Source: Metapseudomonas sp043392685 (lineage in GTDB: Bacteria > Pseudomonadota > Gammaproteobacteria > Pseudomonadales > Pseudomonadaceae). Taken from it: 64,000 bases of DNA. Positions 42,356 to 50,074 of this stretch are shown here, piece after piece. The notes under the pieces were generated by a model, which was not told the DNA's origin, made no database searches, and worked only from the letters and a program-made list of their open reading frames with translations. The position numbers and the translations under genes were made by a program. The stretch lies in the NCBI GenBank assembly GCA_043392685.1, contig JBHZGM010000019.1. The stretch is one strand, 5' to 3'. The first letter of the stretch is position 1. Each line of letters starts with the position of its first letter.

Positions 42356-42930
42356 GCAGCCACATCAAGCAACACACCCTCAATGCGCAATATTTCCTCA
42401 GAACACGCTACCGCCTCCTTCACCATCTCATCGAGGCAGCCCTCGATCCCACTGCGCCACCGCCAGTAGGTGGAGCGGTTGAGCCCCTGGTCATCCCAGG
42501 ACGTCATGTCGTAGAAGTGGGCGGGCAGGATGATCATGTCGGTGGAGCGCTTGCCTTCCGCACCCTTGAGCGGCGGGATGGCCCAGGCAGTGACCGCTTT
42601 GGCCACGAACAGCTGCGGCGCATGGGAGGCAATCAGCGGGGCCAGCTTGCCGATGGCCTCCACCTTCCGACCCTTGTGGGTGCTGTAGCGGGCAACCAAT
42701 GCCGCCCAGTGGCGGGGCTTGAGCTGGCTGTGCAGCCGGGCGAATACCCAGCAGTCCGCGTCGGTGCGGCTGATGGCGTCCTTCTGCGCCGAACGGAACA
42801 GCGTGGCCAGATCCAGTCCGTCCTGATAGCCCGGCCGGTAGAGCTTCTGCCAGGCCTGCTTGCTGGTGTTATCGATAGCCTCGGCCGAAAGTGCCGAGAC
42901 GATTGCCGCGAGTGCGCTGGTGTAGATCAT
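42352..42930 (-). CDS. Putative late antitermination protein (Q-position)
   Basis: 192 residues. The C-terminal half (LNRSTYWRWRSGIEGCLDEM) looks like a helix-turn-helix. It is the last early gene on this strand and is followed by a promoter, leader terminator and lysis genes, the place of lambda Q. No direct family match is recognised, so the role rests on context. GGGGGAAAGG precedes the start. Confidence 0.55.
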   Translation of the reverse strand: MIYTSALAAIVSALSAEAIDNTSKQAWQKLYRPGYQDGLDLATLFRSAQKDAISRTDADCWVFARLHSQLKPRHWAALVARYSTHKGRKVEAIGKLAPLIASHAPQLFVAKAVTAWAIPPLKGAEGKRSTDMIILPAHFYDMTSWDDQGLNRSTYWRWRSGIEGCLDEMVKEAVACSEEILRIEGVLLDVAA

Positions 42931-43004
42931 TCCCTTTCCCCCTTGATCAACCCGTATTCCCTCAAGATCGCCATGTTCCAGGCGACGTACTCAGCCAACG
43001 TCAA
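42927..43004 (-). CDS. Possible 25-aa ORF
   Basis: A 25-residue frame (MTLAEYVAWNMAILREYGL...) starting at TTG 43004, coupled by overlapping stops on both sides. No independent support besides coupling, so it is tentative. Confidence 0.35.
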   Translation of the reverse strand: MTLAEYVAWNMAILREYGLIKGERE

Positions 43005-43129
43005 ACCGCTGCCTCCGTCCGCGTTGCCCCACAACGACGGCAGGTGCAGGTCTGCAAGCGCTCACCCAGGCTGTGCCAGGTGTACGCGCCGCCCCAGACG
43101 CAACCGAAGAACAGGCATTTCCAGTTCAT
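43001..43129 (-). CDS. Small zinc-ribbon-like protein
   Basis: 42 residues (MNWKCLFFGCVWGGAYTWHS...) with CTCRRCG near the C-terminus, which may bind zinc. GGGAGG precedes the ATG. It follows the phosphatase gene with a 4-bp overlap. Confidence 0.55.
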   Translation of the reverse strand: MNWKCLFFGCVWGGAYTWHSLGERLQTCTCRRCGATRTEAAV

Positions 43130-43839
43130 GCGACCTCCCATTCCAGCTTCGCCGGCATCGGCGGGATGGCTTCCAGGGTGTGCAGGTTCAGCAGGGTGAA
43201 GTAGCCACCCCGCTCCTCCGGCAGCCAGCCGCCGGTGTCGATATGGATGACGTTGCCGAGCACGGCCGGGCGCCGAACAGGGGTATGCCCAACCACCACG
43301 GCACTGATGCCGCTGACCCCAGATGAATCGCTGTTCGTGACACGCCTGCGTGACCATTGGCACATGGCAGCCACATGCTCGGCTTCCATCCCGCCGCCAT
43401 CGAACGCCGACTTCAGGTCCGCCCAATCCGCGCACGGCACGTCGGCATGAACCAGGCCAATCAGTCCATTCGGAACTTCAACCTCGATAAGCAGGGGCAG
43501 CTGGCCGAGCTGAGCAACGATGTCGGCGCGCTCGAAATGCGAGAGGCCATAGAACCAGGCGCCGCCATTCACGAAGTGCAGGTCGGCATTGGCGGTGATA
43601 ACCATGTCCTCATGGTTGCCACGGATGGCGAAGAACCAGGACTTGGCCAGCCACTCCAGCACCTGCTCACTTTCCGGGCCTCGGTCCACCAGGTCGCCGA
43701 CCGAGAACAGCCGATCCACGACCGGATCGAATCCGGCGGCATCCAGAGCAGCTTGCAGGCGAGTGAAGTGCCCATGGATATCGCCCACCGCAAAGTCGCG
43801 GCCGGCAGTGTTGATCCCGAAACGCTTGATCACGCTCAT
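43126..43839 (-). CDS. PPP-family protein phosphatase (NinI-like)
   Basis: 237 residues. Metal motifs GDIHGH, GDLVDRGP and RGNHED are intact, and HADVP and VVGHTP complete the site. Related to lambda NinI, a Mn-dependent Ser/Thr phosphatase. Start 43839 chosen by position after the overlapping NinG stop; GGGGGAGG lies upstream. Confidence 0.9.
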   Translation of the reverse strand: MSVIKRFGINTAGRDFAVGDIHGHFTRLQAALDAAGFDPVVDRLFSVGDLVDRGPESEQVLEWLAKSWFFAIRGNHEDMVITANADLHFVNGGAWFYGLSHFERADIVAQLGQLPLLIEVEVPNGLIGLVHADVPCADWADLKSAFDGGGMEAEHVAAMCQWSRRRVTNSDSSGVSGISAVVVGHTPVRRPAVLGNVIHIDTGGWLPEERGGYFTLLNLHTLEAIPPMPAKLEWEVA

Positions 43840-44420
43840 GCAACCTCCCCCTTCTTCAGCTCCCGCACCAGGGCCCTGTACTTGGCCTTGATCGCTTTCA
43901 ATTCGTCGATGGTGAATCGCTTCGGATCGTGCGGCCCCTCCAGCCACTCCACCCTCTCCAGCCCAATCTTCTGGATCAGGTTGATCCGGTAATGCGTCAG
44001 GTTCCCCGAAAGGTGGGTATTGCAGGGCTGGCACTGCTTCCAGATGTTGCATTCCTCGAAGCGCAGGGCCGGATTAGACCCGGCCGGCCGATAGTGCCCC
44101 GCATGGTATTGGCCGTCATGGTGGCGCTGGCAGCTGATGCAAGGCTGATCCTTGTCGCGCAGGCGGATGTAGGCGTTCACCGCCTGCTGGGCTTCACGCA
44201 GGTAGTCGCGGCGGCTCTTCAGCTTCTCCTTGCGCGCCTTGAGCTCCCGGCGTTCGCGCTGGGCGATGGCCTTGCGGGCGCGCTCGGCGTGGACATCCTT
44301 GGTGGCCAGGGCGCAAGCCGGGCTGCAGACTCGCTGGCCCAGGCGCTGCGGGACGAACTTGTTCCCGCAGGCGGCGTTCTGGCACTTCTTCGGGCGGGGT
44401 TGGCGGACGGCGAGAGTCAT
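43836..44420 (-). CDS. ninG: NinG-family recombination nuclease (Rap)
   Basis: 194 residues. It has zinc-binding CQNAACGNKF and CSPACALAT and later CISCQRHHDGQYHAGHYRPA, with NPALRFEECNIWKQC. This is the lambda NinG/Rap family, which resolves branched DNA. It lies between NinB and the phosphatase as in lambda-like nin regions. Confidence 0.9.
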   Translation of the reverse strand: MTLAVRQPRPKKCQNAACGNKFVPQRLGQRVCSPACALATKDVHAERARKAIAQRERRELKARKEKLKSRRDYLREAQQAVNAYIRLRDKDQPCISCQRHHDGQYHAGHYRPAGSNPALRFEECNIWKQCQPCNTHLSGNLTHYRINLIQKIGLERVEWLEGPHDPKRFTIDELKAIKAKYRALVRELKKGEVA

Positions 44421-44890
44421 GCCGCCTCCTCGCTCAGCAGGTCAGCGAACACCACGCCCTTGGCAGAGAACTCGTCGACGATGCGGTTGGTGAACTCGAT
44501 GCCCTGCTTCCGATTGAACAGGCGGGTGACAGGGAGGCCTTCAGGTCCGGCAACGGGGTGCGCCCCCATCAGGGCCAGCTTGTCTTCGTAGGTCCAGTGC
44601 AGGAACAAGCGATTCCAGGTGTCGCGGAAGTCGGGGCTGTCGCGCAGCAGGATCCGCACCCCGATGTGCAGCTTGCAGTAGCTGCGGGCGTCCTCGACAT
44701 CACCGACCTGGGTCATCTCGGCAATCCGCTGGTACAGGGCGAACCACAGAGCGTTCTGGTCCAGGGTGCGATCCTTGCCCGGGCGCAGGGAGACCACCAC
44801 GTACTTGTGCTCGCGGAACATGGCGGTGAGCTTGGTGACGGCCTCGGAGAGCCGGGTGGCGCCGTTGACGGCGATGCGGTCAGATTTCAT
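44417..44890 (-). CDS. ninB: NinB-family recombination mediator
   Basis: 157 residues. Signature RTLDQNALWFALYQRIAE and DARSYCKLHIGV matches NinB (Orf), which helps RecBCD/Red-type recombination on SSB-coated DNA. Overlaps NinG by ATGA and the preceding gene by 11 bp. Confidence 0.88.
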   Translation of the reverse strand: MKSDRIAVNGATRLSEAVTKLTAMFREHKYVVVSLRPGKDRTLDQNALWFALYQRIAEMTQVGDVEDARSYCKLHIGVRILLRDSPDFRDTWNRLFLHWTYEDKLALMGAHPVAGPEGLPVTRLFNRKQGIEFTNRIVDEFSAKGVVFADLLSEEAA

Positions 44891-45560
44891 CGCCCTGCCC
44901 TCCCTTGTTCAACTGTTCACGCAGGCGCGCGTACAGCGGCGAGACAGTTGGCTTCGGCAGCTCCTCTTCCACTAAGGCCAGGGCAATGCACAGCCCCTGG
45001 ATCAGTCCGCTTTCTGGCGTGCCCATGGCATCCGGCGACGGCAAGGTGGCGCCGGCCGTCTGGAGTCGGTCGCGCACACGCTGGAGCGCCGCCAACCGCT
45101 CGCCGCACAGAGCATTCAGGTTCGCCCAGCGCTCCTCGGCGTTCCGGCCATGGATGAGATCCACCAGCGCCAAACGTTCCTCGGCTGCCTTTAGGCGTTC
45201 ATTGAGCTCGTCGAGCTTGGCCTCCTGCCGTTTCAGACGCTCCGCGCTGGCCAGCAGCACGACCAGGAACTCGTTGTCTTCGCCATCGTCGGCGCCCTCG
45301 GCGAAGGCCTGGGCGTTGTCGACCAGTTGCTTGACCAGGTCGGCAGCCAGCCAATCCTGGGGCAGCTCGCGCAGCCGCTCGTTCTCCGCGATCAGCCCGG
45401 CGACGTGATGTTCGAACAGCTGGGCCATGCGCCGGCGCAGCGCCTCGCGCTCATCCGGGGTCATGCCGGAGTAGCCGAAGGCGTCGTGGCGCTTGTCCAG
45501 GCCGAAGTCATGCCGCCAGGTCAGGCACATGGAGTTGATGATCTGGTCCTTGTCAGCCAT
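44880..45560 (-). CDS. Hypothetical coiled-coil early protein
   Basis: 226 residues from MADKDQIINSMCLTWRHDFG. The middle is a long coiled coil (AERLKRQEAKLDELNERLKA). The N-terminal motif SMCLTWRHDFGL and FGYSGMTPDEREALRRRM recur in Pseudomonas phages, but the function is not known to me. Confidence 0.65.
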   Translation of the reverse strand: MADKDQIINSMCLTWRHDFGLDKRHDAFGYSGMTPDEREALRRRMAQLFEHHVAGLIAENERLRELPQDWLAADLVKQLVDNAQAFAEGADDGEDNEFLVVLLASAERLKRQEAKLDELNERLKAAEERLALVDLIHGRNAEERWANLNALCGERLAALQRVRDRLQTAGATLPSPDAMGTPESGLIQGLCIALALVEEELPKPTVSPLYARLREQLNKGGQGDEI

Positions 45561-45756
45561 GGCGACCACTCCCCTTCTTCAGGCAAGCAAGCGGCAGGAT
45601 CGACATTCCGAAAGCGATGCAGACCAGCAGCAGGAATGGCCAGTCGCACGGCCGCAGTTCCTGCTGATCAAACTCGATGTGCTCAGCAAGGGCGCCAAGG
45701 AAGGCGATGACGCCCGCCACGCCCCAAGCGATCACGAATGCCAAGAGCAGGCTCAT
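45553..45756 (-). CDS. Small membrane protein
   Basis: 67 residues. Two hydrophobic helices (LLLAFVIAWGVAGVIAFLG and PFLLLVCIAFGMSILPLA) with a short acidic loop between. It overlaps both neighbours by 4-8 bp. Function unknown; could alter the host envelope. Confidence 0.6.
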   Translation of the reverse strand: MSLLLAFVIAWGVAGVIAFLGALAEHIEFDQQELRPCDWPFLLLVCIAFGMSILPLACLKKGSGRHG

Positions 45757-46028
45757 ACGGTCACCTCCCGCTTCCGCCAGGAGCGCTCGGCGGCCTCGCC
45801 ACGGAGCGGCATCAGGTAGCGCAGGGACCAGAGCCAGAGGGAGCCGTCGCGCAGCTCGATGAAGGCCGCCGGCTCGGCGCTGCAGCTGGTGAAGGTGCGG
45901 CCGCGAAAGGCGACCGGGCCGATGGCGCAGATGATGTCATGCACCTGGGCGGACTGGCCGAGCAGCTCGAAGCTGCCCTTGGCGCCGATGATCAGGGCGA
46001 GGTCGCCGGGGTTGAGTTGCTGGCTCAT
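45753..46028 (-). CDS. Hypothetical early protein
   Basis: 91 residues, beta-rich (NPGDLALIIGAKGSFELLG, LRDGSLWLWSLRYLMPL). No family recognised. It overlaps both neighbouring genes. Confidence 0.6.
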   Translation of the reverse strand: MSQQLNPGDLALIIGAKGSFELLGQSAQVHDIICAIGPVAFRGRTFTSCSAEPAAFIELRDGSLWLWSLRYLMPLRGEAAERSWRKREVTV

Positions 46029-46180
46029 CGTTTCGCCCCCTCGGCCCGGTGCATGGAGCCATCCGGCCAGACCAGGCGGTAGTCGTTGCCGCGCACCAGG
46101 CAGACCTTTTCGCCTTCGTAGTTGACGCGGAAGCCGTCGCGCTGGAGTTGGCAGACGGTGACGCGCTGGTGGATGGTCAT
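46025..46180 (-). CDS. Hypothetical small early protein
   Basis: 51 residues starting MTIHQRVTVCQLQRDGF. Basic, probably a small beta fold (RLVWPDGSMHRAEGAKR). ATGA overlaps on both sides support it. Confidence 0.6.
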   Translation of the reverse strand: MTIHQRVTVCQLQRDGFRVNYEGEKVCLVRGNDYRLVWPDGSMHRAEGAKR

Positions 46181-46350
46181 TGCTGAGCCCTCACGCAGGA
46201 GGTCTTGACCAGGGTCAGCGTGCCTTCGATGTCCGCCTTGACCTTCGCGGCGGCCTGTTGGCATTGCGCCTCGGTTTCCATCGGCACGGAAGTCATGACT
46301 GCACTGTCGCTGTTCACATAGAGGACGATGAGGAAGTAGGCAGAGAGCAT
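46177..46350 (-). CDS. Hypothetical small secreted or membrane protein
   Basis: 57 residues (MLSAYFLIVLYVNSDSAVMT...). It has a short hydrophobic N-terminus and two later cysteines, which could form a disulfide. GGAGGG precedes the start and both ends overlap adjacent genes. Confidence 0.55.
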   Translation of the reverse strand: MLSAYFLIVLYVNSDSAVMTSVPMETEAQCQQAAAKVKADIEGTLTLVKTSCVRAQQ

Positions 46351-46859
46351 CACTCACCCTCCCCCTGCAGATTCTTCAGCAGCGCCTTGAGCTGGCGGTA
46401 CTGCTCCATCGACTTGGCGCTGGATTCGCGTTCCTGCTCGACCGCCAGGGCCACGTCTTCCACTCGGGCAGCAAGGCGTTTCAGGTGGCCGGCCATGCCG
46501 ACAATCTCGGTCGCCAGTTCGCCCAGCATCTCCAGCGGCGAGACGGCGCGCTTCGGCTCCGGGGTGACTTCGATCTTCTGCGCGGGCTCTGCCATCTTCG
46601 ACTCCTGGGTTTTCGGCTTGGCTTCAACGGCGATGCGCTGGAACTGATCGCGGCCGGTCTTCTTGATCAGTCCGGAGTCCACCAGCGTGGTGAGGCAGCC
46701 GGAAACGATGCGGGAATCCGGCGTGCTGCCGGTCAGGTTGCGCAAGGCGGTCATCACCTGGAACGAGGTCCACGGCTCGGCGATGGGCACGCACTCATAG
46801 ACCTTCCTGGCGATACCGGTCTGGCCCTGCATGAGGATTTCTTGCTTGGATGGCGTCAT
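46350..46859 (-). CDS. Hypothetical wHTH-like protein with coiled-coil tail
   Basis: 169 residues. The N-terminal 70 residues suggest a winged-helix (ALRNLTGSTPDSRIVSGCL, LVDSGLIKKTGRDQFQRI). A C-terminal helix (LKRLAARVEDVALAVEQERE) looks oligomeric. ATG 46859 overlaps the preceding stop. DNA-binding role inferred. Confidence 0.6.
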   Translation of the reverse strand: MTPSKQEILMQGQTGIARKVYECVPIAEPWTSFQVMTALRNLTGSTPDSRIVSGCLTTLVDSGLIKKTGRDQFQRIAVEAKPKTQESKMAEPAQKIEVTPEPKRAVSPLEMLGELATEIVGMAGHLKRLAARVEDVALAVEQERESSAKSMEQYRQLKALLKNLQGEGE

Positions 46860-46981
46860 CACTCCACCTCCGCGTTAAACCAGATGCCGCGCGCAAACTC
46901 TTCGGCCTCAGCCTTGGTGCAGGCCTCGCCAACCATGTAGAAGGACTTCCAGGGAAGAATGACCAACCAGCAGGACTTCAT
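46859..46981 (-). CDS. Hypothetical 40-aa protein
   Basis: Sequence MKSCWLVILPWKSFYMVGEA..., coupled by overlaps to both neighbours. The C-terminal EAEEFARGIWFNAE resembles small host-modulating phage ORFs. Function unknown. Confidence 0.5.
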   Translation of the reverse strand: MKSCWLVILPWKSFYMVGEACTKAEAEEFARGIWFNAEVE

Positions 46982-47127
46982 GGCCGAGCCTCCTTGCGAT
47001 AGCGCTCCTGGCGGATCCGGCTGCAGCGCTTGTGGCTACCATGGCCACGGTTCTTGTGGCAGATGTCGCAGGTGCTCACGAGCTCTAGTCCTTCTTCGCT
47101 GAGCTTTCCGCCGTTAGGCTTACTCAT
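46978..47127 (-). CDS. Small zinc-finger-like early protein
   Basis: 49 residues from MSKPNGGKLSEEGLELV. Cysteines and histidines in CDICHKNRGHGSHKRCS suggest a zinc site. GGAGG precedes the ATG. Function unknown. Confidence 0.6.
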   Translation of the reverse strand: MSKPNGGKLSEEGLELVSTCDICHKNRGHGSHKRCSRIRQERYRKEARP

Positions 47128-47911
47128 GGGCTGCCTCCTCCTTCCGTTGAAGTTCGGCCACCTGAGCGACCACGGCGGCCTGGTGTTGGCGGCGGGCGCG
47201 CAGCTCACGGCGGCGATCCCAGCGGCGCTGAATTTCCTTGCGGCGGCGACGCTCCTTAAGTTCGTCCTTGATCGCGCGCAGCTTCTGCCGGACTTCCGGA
47301 TCCGGCGCGCCCACGGCTCCGGTAAGCAGGCCGGCGATGGCCTGGCCGTTGCCGGTCGGGCTCTCCTGAGTGTGCTCAAGTAGCAGGCGATCCGCCTCAG
47401 GAGCCGGCAGGCGCTTCAGGTCGCGGGCCTGCTCGATGGCGCGGGCGCGCAGCTGCGGGTCGAAGCCGATGGAGACTTCCCACTTCGCAGGCTTGGCATC
47501 GCGGCGCGCGTCGGCCACCAGGCGGTCATAGGCATTCAGGAAGGCCATGCGGGCGCCAACCTTGTCGCGGGCATCCAGCAGCGGGCGAGCAACCTGCAGG
47601 GCGGCCAGGATTTCCCCGGTCAGCACCACGGTGTCGCGCTCGTCGCCAGCCTGCAGGGCGATGGACCAGGCCTCGTCGCGCCCCGGGCGGCCGTCCTCGG
47701 CGTGGATGCGGTCAAGGATCTCGCCCAGGGTGAACCTGCCCTTGCACTCGCGGCGGCACGCCTTCAGGGCCCCGGCAATCATGTCCTGGCTGTATTCGGC
47801 GAGATCGGCGGCCATCACCGCCGCTGCGTTGGCGCTCAGGGTCTGGCCCAGAGTTTCCGCAGTTGCGCAGAGCGCCATGGCGAGCTGGTCGATCTCATCT
47901 GAGGAAAGCAT
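47120..47911 (-). CDS. Putative replication accessory / helicase-loader-position protein
   Basis: 263 residues. The N-terminal domain (DLAEYSQDMIAGALKACRRE, FTLGEILDRIHAEDGRPG, DEAWSIALQAGDERDTV) is widespread in phages next to O-like genes. The C-terminal 40 residues are a highly basic helix. Position after the O-like gene suggests lambda P function (helicase loading), but no P-type or DnaC motif is seen. Confidence 0.55.
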   Translation of the reverse strand: MLSSDEIDQLAMALCATAETLGQTLSANAAAVMAADLAEYSQDMIAGALKACRRECKGRFTLGEILDRIHAEDGRPGRDEAWSIALQAGDERDTVVLTGEILAALQVARPLLDARDKVGARMAFLNAYDRLVADARRDAKPAKWEVSIGFDPQLRARAIEQARDLKRLPAPEADRLLLEHTQESPTGNGQAIAGLLTGAVGAPDPEVRQKLRAIKDELKERRRRKEIQRRWDRRRELRARRQHQAAVVAQVAELQRKEEAAHE

Positions 47912-48890
47912 TCTGGATTCCCCCGTTCTTCAGGATCTGGGCGGCCTCTTGGGCGGCGTTGAGGTTGGCTTGGGTGTCCTCGATCTGGCGGGCCGTGCGG
48001 GAGTTCATCTGGCGACCAGTGAACCACTGCGTCCGGTAGCTCTCGGCGCCCTGCAGGAGGTTGCCCAGGCTGTGGCTGGCGTTGATCAGCTTGGAGTCGT
48101 TGATCCGGAGGTAAAACGCGGCGACCTTCGGGGCCTCGTCGGCGCCAAGGCGGTCGACCAGCTGAGTGATCTGGCCGGCAACCTTGGCGTTCCACACCGG
48201 CCAAGCCGAGTAGCGGATGCGGTAGGCCATGGCGTAGTTCGCCCAGGTCTTGTAGGTCTTGCAGGTGGGGTCTTTCGGCCCCGGCATGTCGGCGGGGATC
48301 TCGCAGCGGGGTTCGTTGCCGGAATTGTCGACGATCAGCGCCAGCTCGCTGCCCTTGGCCGGCTCTGCCGGACGTGGGCTGCAATCCTGACTGGTGTCCT
48401 GACTGGTACCCTGATTACTGGTTTCCTGATTTGTCGGAAATTTTTCCGACCCATCTCGGAAATTTTTCCGACCACCCTCGGATTTTTTTCCGACCTGGGT
48501 CGGATTTTTTTCCGAGGTAGATCGGATTTTTTTCCGACCCTCTGCGGTCTTATTGGTCGGATATTTTTCCGACCCATCCAGCTTGCGATTCCACGCCCTT
48601 CCCTTCTTGGTCAGGCGCACCAGGGTGATGCTGTTGGTGCTCGACAATTCGATCACGCCGGCACCGGCCAGGGTCTTCAGCAGCCGGTAGATGGTGTCCG
48701 GCTTGTCGGTGAGCAACGGCAACTCCTCCATCACCTTGGCCTTGCTCAGGGCGTAGAAGTCACCATCCTTGGTCTCGACTGGCTTGGCCCAACTCGGGCA
48801 CTCGTAGACGAACGCGAACAGCAATGCCTGCTGTGCGTTCAGGCCCCATTCCAGGGCCTTGACCTGATTGATGGTGACGGTGAACTGCAT
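47895..48890 (-). CDS. O-like replication initiator with internal origin
   Basis: 331 residues. The N-terminal wHTH-like domain (VTINQVKALEWGLNAQQ, AKVMEELPLLTDKPDTIYRLLK, GVIELSSTNSITLVRLTKKG) resembles phage O/DnaD-type initiators. A repetitive Lys/Asn/Ser-rich linker (residues about 105-150) is encoded by the iterons. The C-terminus (TWANYAMAYRIRYSAWPV) resembles DnaT-like regions. It should bind its own origin and recruit helicase. Confidence 0.8.
   Translation of the reverse strand: MQFTVTINQVKALEWGLNAQQALLFAFVYECPSWAKPVETKDGDFYALSKAKVMEELPLLTDKPDTIYRLLKTLAGAGVIELSSTNSITLVRLTKKGRAWNRKLDGSEKYPTNKTAEGRKKIRSTSEKNPTQVGKKSEGGRKNFRDGSEKFPTNQETSNQGTSQDTSQDCSPRPAEPAKGSELALIVDNSGNEPRCEIPADMPGPKDPTCKTYKTWANYAMAYRIRYSAWPVWNAKVAGQITQLVDRLGADEAPKVAAFYLRINDSKLINASHSLGNLLQGAESYRTQWFTGRQMNSRTARQIEDTQANLNAAQEAAQILKNGGIQNAFLR
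48434..48572. other. Origin of replication with six palindromic iterons
   Basis: Six 16-bp near-identical palindromes TCGGAWWTTTTTCCGA start at 48434, 48456, 48478, 48500, 48522 and 48557. The first five are spaced by exactly 22 bp, about two helical turns. They lie inside the O-like gene, as in lambda, with A/T-rich centres. Confidence 0.88.
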
Positions 48891-48891
48891 G

Positions 48892-49494
48892 TCAGGCGCC
48901 CTGCTTTTCGCGGGAGAGCTCGAGGCGGACGGTGCGGCTCAGGGTGGTGCACTTGGCCGCCATCGCGTCGAGAGAGGCGGCCAGCTCGGGCAGCCACTCG
49001 CCGTCCTTCTCGGTGATCACCAGGTCGTCGAAGACCTTGGAGCCGAGGCCCGCCACGTCGCCGACGCGGTGCATCAGGGCGCTGAACACCTGCATGGCGT
49101 CCATCCCCTCGATACCCACCGGGCGCACCGCCAGCAGGCCGTAGCGGCCGGCCAGTTCGATCAGGCAACGCTCGCGCCATTCGGGGAGCAGCGCGGTAAC
49201 CCACGGCTCTTCCAGCCAGGCCGGAATGTCGACGGATTCATCCAGCCAGCGCTGCACGCGCTTTAGCCAGGTGTCCGCCATCTTCAGGTAGGCATCGCCG
49301 TCCACGCGGTCCATGGACTCGAAGTCCGGGACCTTGCGGTCTTCCTGCAGGTCGGGGATCAGGGAATGGATCGCCTTGCTCAGGGCCGTGGCGAAGTCGC
49401 GCTGGCTCAGGCTGGTGCGGGCGATCATGTCATTGGCGTGTGCGATCAGGACGGCATCGCGGGTGTTCGTGTGGTTGCGTCTTGGACTGGACAT
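48892..49494 (-). CDS. YdaT-like regulator (CII position)
   Basis: 200 residues. The N-terminus has an HTH-like region (ARTSLSQRDFATALSKAIH). The central KMADTWLKRVQRWLDE and later RCLIELAGRYGLLAVRP recall the YdaT family, CII-like activators or toxins encoded next to YdaS. It follows the Cro-like gene and precedes the replication genes. GGAGGG lies upstream. The family call is moderate. Confidence 0.5.
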   Translation of the reverse strand: MSSPRRNHTNTRDAVLIAHANDMIARTSLSQRDFATALSKAIHSLIPDLQEDRKVPDFESMDRVDGDAYLKMADTWLKRVQRWLDESVDIPAWLEEPWVTALLPEWRERCLIELAGRYGLLAVRPVGIEGMDAMQVFSALMHRVGDVAGLGSKVFDDLVITEKDGEWLPELAASLDAMAAKCTTLSRTVRLELSREKQGA

Positions 49495-49555
49495 TTCGAC
49501 ATGGCCCTCCCGGCCCTACCCTGTCTACAACTGATCAACCGACAGGGAGCCCCCC

Positions 49556-49804
49556 ATGCCGACCGACCTTTCCGAATTACGTGGCGAAGTACTCGCCCTT
49601 CGTTGCTACGTGGCAGCCCTGATCCAGGTCCTGCCGCTTTCCTCTCAGCTGCGACTACCGGCAGCCTTTGAATCCCGTGCCGAGGTCATTCGCCATCAGC
49701 TCGATGAATCCAGCGCGGCCGGGTTCGACCGCGCAGCGATAGCGCTGGCGGTTAGGCGGCCGAATCAACTGGGTACAGATCGGGTCGCAGTTCATGGCGA
49801 GTGA
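49556..49804 (+). CDS. Small protein encoded antisense between ydaS and ydaT
   Basis: 82 residues (MPTDLSELRGEVLALRCYVAA...). Mostly helical, with GGGAG before the ATG. It runs opposite to the lytic operon and its last 50 bp overlap ydaS antisense. Sequence composition looks protein-like, but no family is recognised. It could act as a protein or through its RNA like lambda OOP. Confidence 0.5.
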   Translation: MPTDLSELRGEVLALRCYVAALIQVLPLSSQLRLPAAFESRAEVIRHQLDESSAAGFDRAAIALAVRRPNQLGTDRVAVHGE

Positions 49805-49967
49805 CCTTGCCCTCAGTCGCGGCCTCAATCTGGAGGACTCGCTCTGCGGGGACGCGGCCAGTCGCGCACATGCGCTGCACAGCTTGTGGCGTGCAGCCGA
49901 GCACCCGCGCCAGGGCTGACTGGCCTCCTGCTGCTACGGCTGCACGCGTGGCGGCGTTCTCTTTCAT
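49752..49967 (-). CDS. Cro-like YdaS-family HTH repressor
   Basis: 71 residues from MKENAATRAAVAAGGQS. The HTH (ALARVLGCTPQAVQRMC ATGRVP) matches YdaS/Cro-type proteins. TGAGG precedes ATG 49967. First gene leftward from the OR region, in the lambda cro position. Confidence 0.82.
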   Translation of the reverse strand: MKENAATRAAVAAGGQSALARVLGCTPQAVQRMCATGRVPAERVLQIEAATEGKVTRHELRPDLYPVDSAA

Positions 49968-49988
49968 GGGGCGCCTCAACTGATTGAT

Positions 49989-50063
49989 TACAACTCAAAG
50001 TTACAATCAGGGAGGCAAAATTACAAGCGAGAATTGCAATGCTTGTTACAACCGCTGGTTGTA
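49989..50063. promoter_or_regulatory. Right operator OR with three sites
   Basis: TACAA-N7-TTGTA class sites: TACAA...TTACA (49989-50005), TACAA...TTGCA (50022-50038) and perfect TACAA...TTGTA (50047-50063). They lie between divergent cro-like and CI genes. The same motif recurs at the OL position. Confidence 0.82.
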
Positions 50064-50074
50064 TCGTTGCGCGC

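Noticed and set aside
48434..48572. CRISPR array
   Set aside because: Units are 16-bp palindromes with 6-bp gaps lying inside a coding gene; no unique spacers of 30 bp, so iterons fit better.
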